Positions 5,616 to 5,832 of a DNA stretch of 5,832 nucleotides are shown here, in pieces. The stretch spans positions 1-5,832 of the forward strand of contig JACNJI010000419.1 in the NCBI GenBank assembly GCA_014382645.1. Reading direction: 5' to 3'. Positions within the stretch are counted from its first letter, which is position 1. Every line of letters starts with the position of its first letter. Under the pieces are notes generated by a model. It was not told the origin of the DNA and searched no databases. It was given only the letters and a program-made list of their open reading frames with translations. The DNA is from Verrucomicrobiota bacterium (GTDB lineage Bacteria > Verrucomicrobiota > Verrucomicrobiia > Opitutales > Seribacteraceae). Position numbers and translations under genes: made by a program.

Positions 5616-5832
5616 ATGTTTATCTTTAATCGAGTTTTTGCTTTCTGCTTGCTCGTTTACTCTGTCGCGGGCCTTTCTTGTTTGAACGCTCAAGAATTTG
5701 TGACCCTTAGCAGTTTGCAAGGCGTTTCGATTCGAGCCGTGGTCGAGAAGGTGGAACCCGATCACGTTATTTTGCGACGAGAGGACGGGGTTCGGTTCAA
5801 GTCCCCTTTGAATTTATTTGATTTAAATAGCC
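5616..5832 (+). CDS. Secreted protein with SHD1-like N-terminal domain (5' 72 codons; 3' end outside window)
   Basis: Open from ATG at 5616 to the right edge with no stop. Residues 1-25 look like a signal peptide: Arg6, hydrophobic VFAFCLLVYSVAGL (7-20), then a likely signal peptidase I cut after LNA (25|26). Cys22 does not sit in a good lipobox. Residues 27-72 (VTLSSLQGVSIRAVVEKV, then DHVILRREDGVRFKSPL and LFDLN) follow the pattern 'G..i.A.v..v..d.v.lrreDG..f..pl..ls..D', a small beta domain often annotated as SLA1-homology (SHD1)-like and repeated in secreted proteins of Verrucomicrobiota and Planctomycetota. Nothing can be said of the rest of the protein, which may be an enzyme or a surface protein. 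No Shine-Dalgarno sequence is evident. It is the only plus-strand gene in the window. Confidence 0.75.
   Translation, partial: MFIFNRVFAFCLLVYSVAGLSCLNAQEFVTLSSLQGVSIRAVVEKVEPDHVILRREDGVRFKSPLNLFDLNS

Noticed and set aside
5547..5765. Minus-strand frame of 72 codons opposite the secreted-protein start
   Set aside because: Charged, no signal or domain, and it overlaps the plus-strand gene that has a convincing signal peptide.

Overview
The window reads as an ordinary, compact bacterial chromosome segment. All but one of its genes lie on the minus strand. No mobile element, CRISPR array, tRNA or rRNA was found. The protein sequences, together with a secreted protein of the 'SLA1-homology-like' type common in the PVC group, suggest a Verrucomicrobiota-like organism. 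This taxonomic guess is from memory of family style, not a search.

Reading leftward from the right end on the minus strand: a small lipoprotein gene (5490-5092), the ribosomal operon rplM-rpsI (4997-4138), a strong intrinsic terminator (4114-4076), then a tight arginine biosynthesis operon argC-argJ-argB-argD (4028 to beyond base 1). The only plus-strand gene begins at 5616 and runs off the right edge. It diverges from the lipoprotein gene across a 125-bp intergenic region.

The arg genes encode four steps from N-acetylglutamate to ornithine: ArgB phosphorylates N-acetylglutamate, ArgC reduces the acyl phosphate, ArgD transaminates the semialdehyde, and ArgJ moves the acetyl group from acetylornithine back to glutamate. 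The presence of argJ indicates the acetyl-recycling version of the pathway. ArgB carries the N-terminal extension expected of arginine-inhibited kinases, which fits that version. argC/argJ and argJ/argB overlap by ATGA, and argD follows 20 bp after argB.

The most interesting signals are regulatory. A palindrome resembling an ArgR operator (ARG box) sits between the rpsI terminator and argC and overlaps a good -35 box. The best promoter reading would start transcription at or next to the argC start codon. Secondary observations are a shortened ArgJ C-terminus, an abrupt GC rise at the left end of argD, absence of clear Shine-Dalgarno sequences, and a cluster of TGCA motifs in the divergent intergenic region. 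I did not find evidence for an undescribed multi-gene system.
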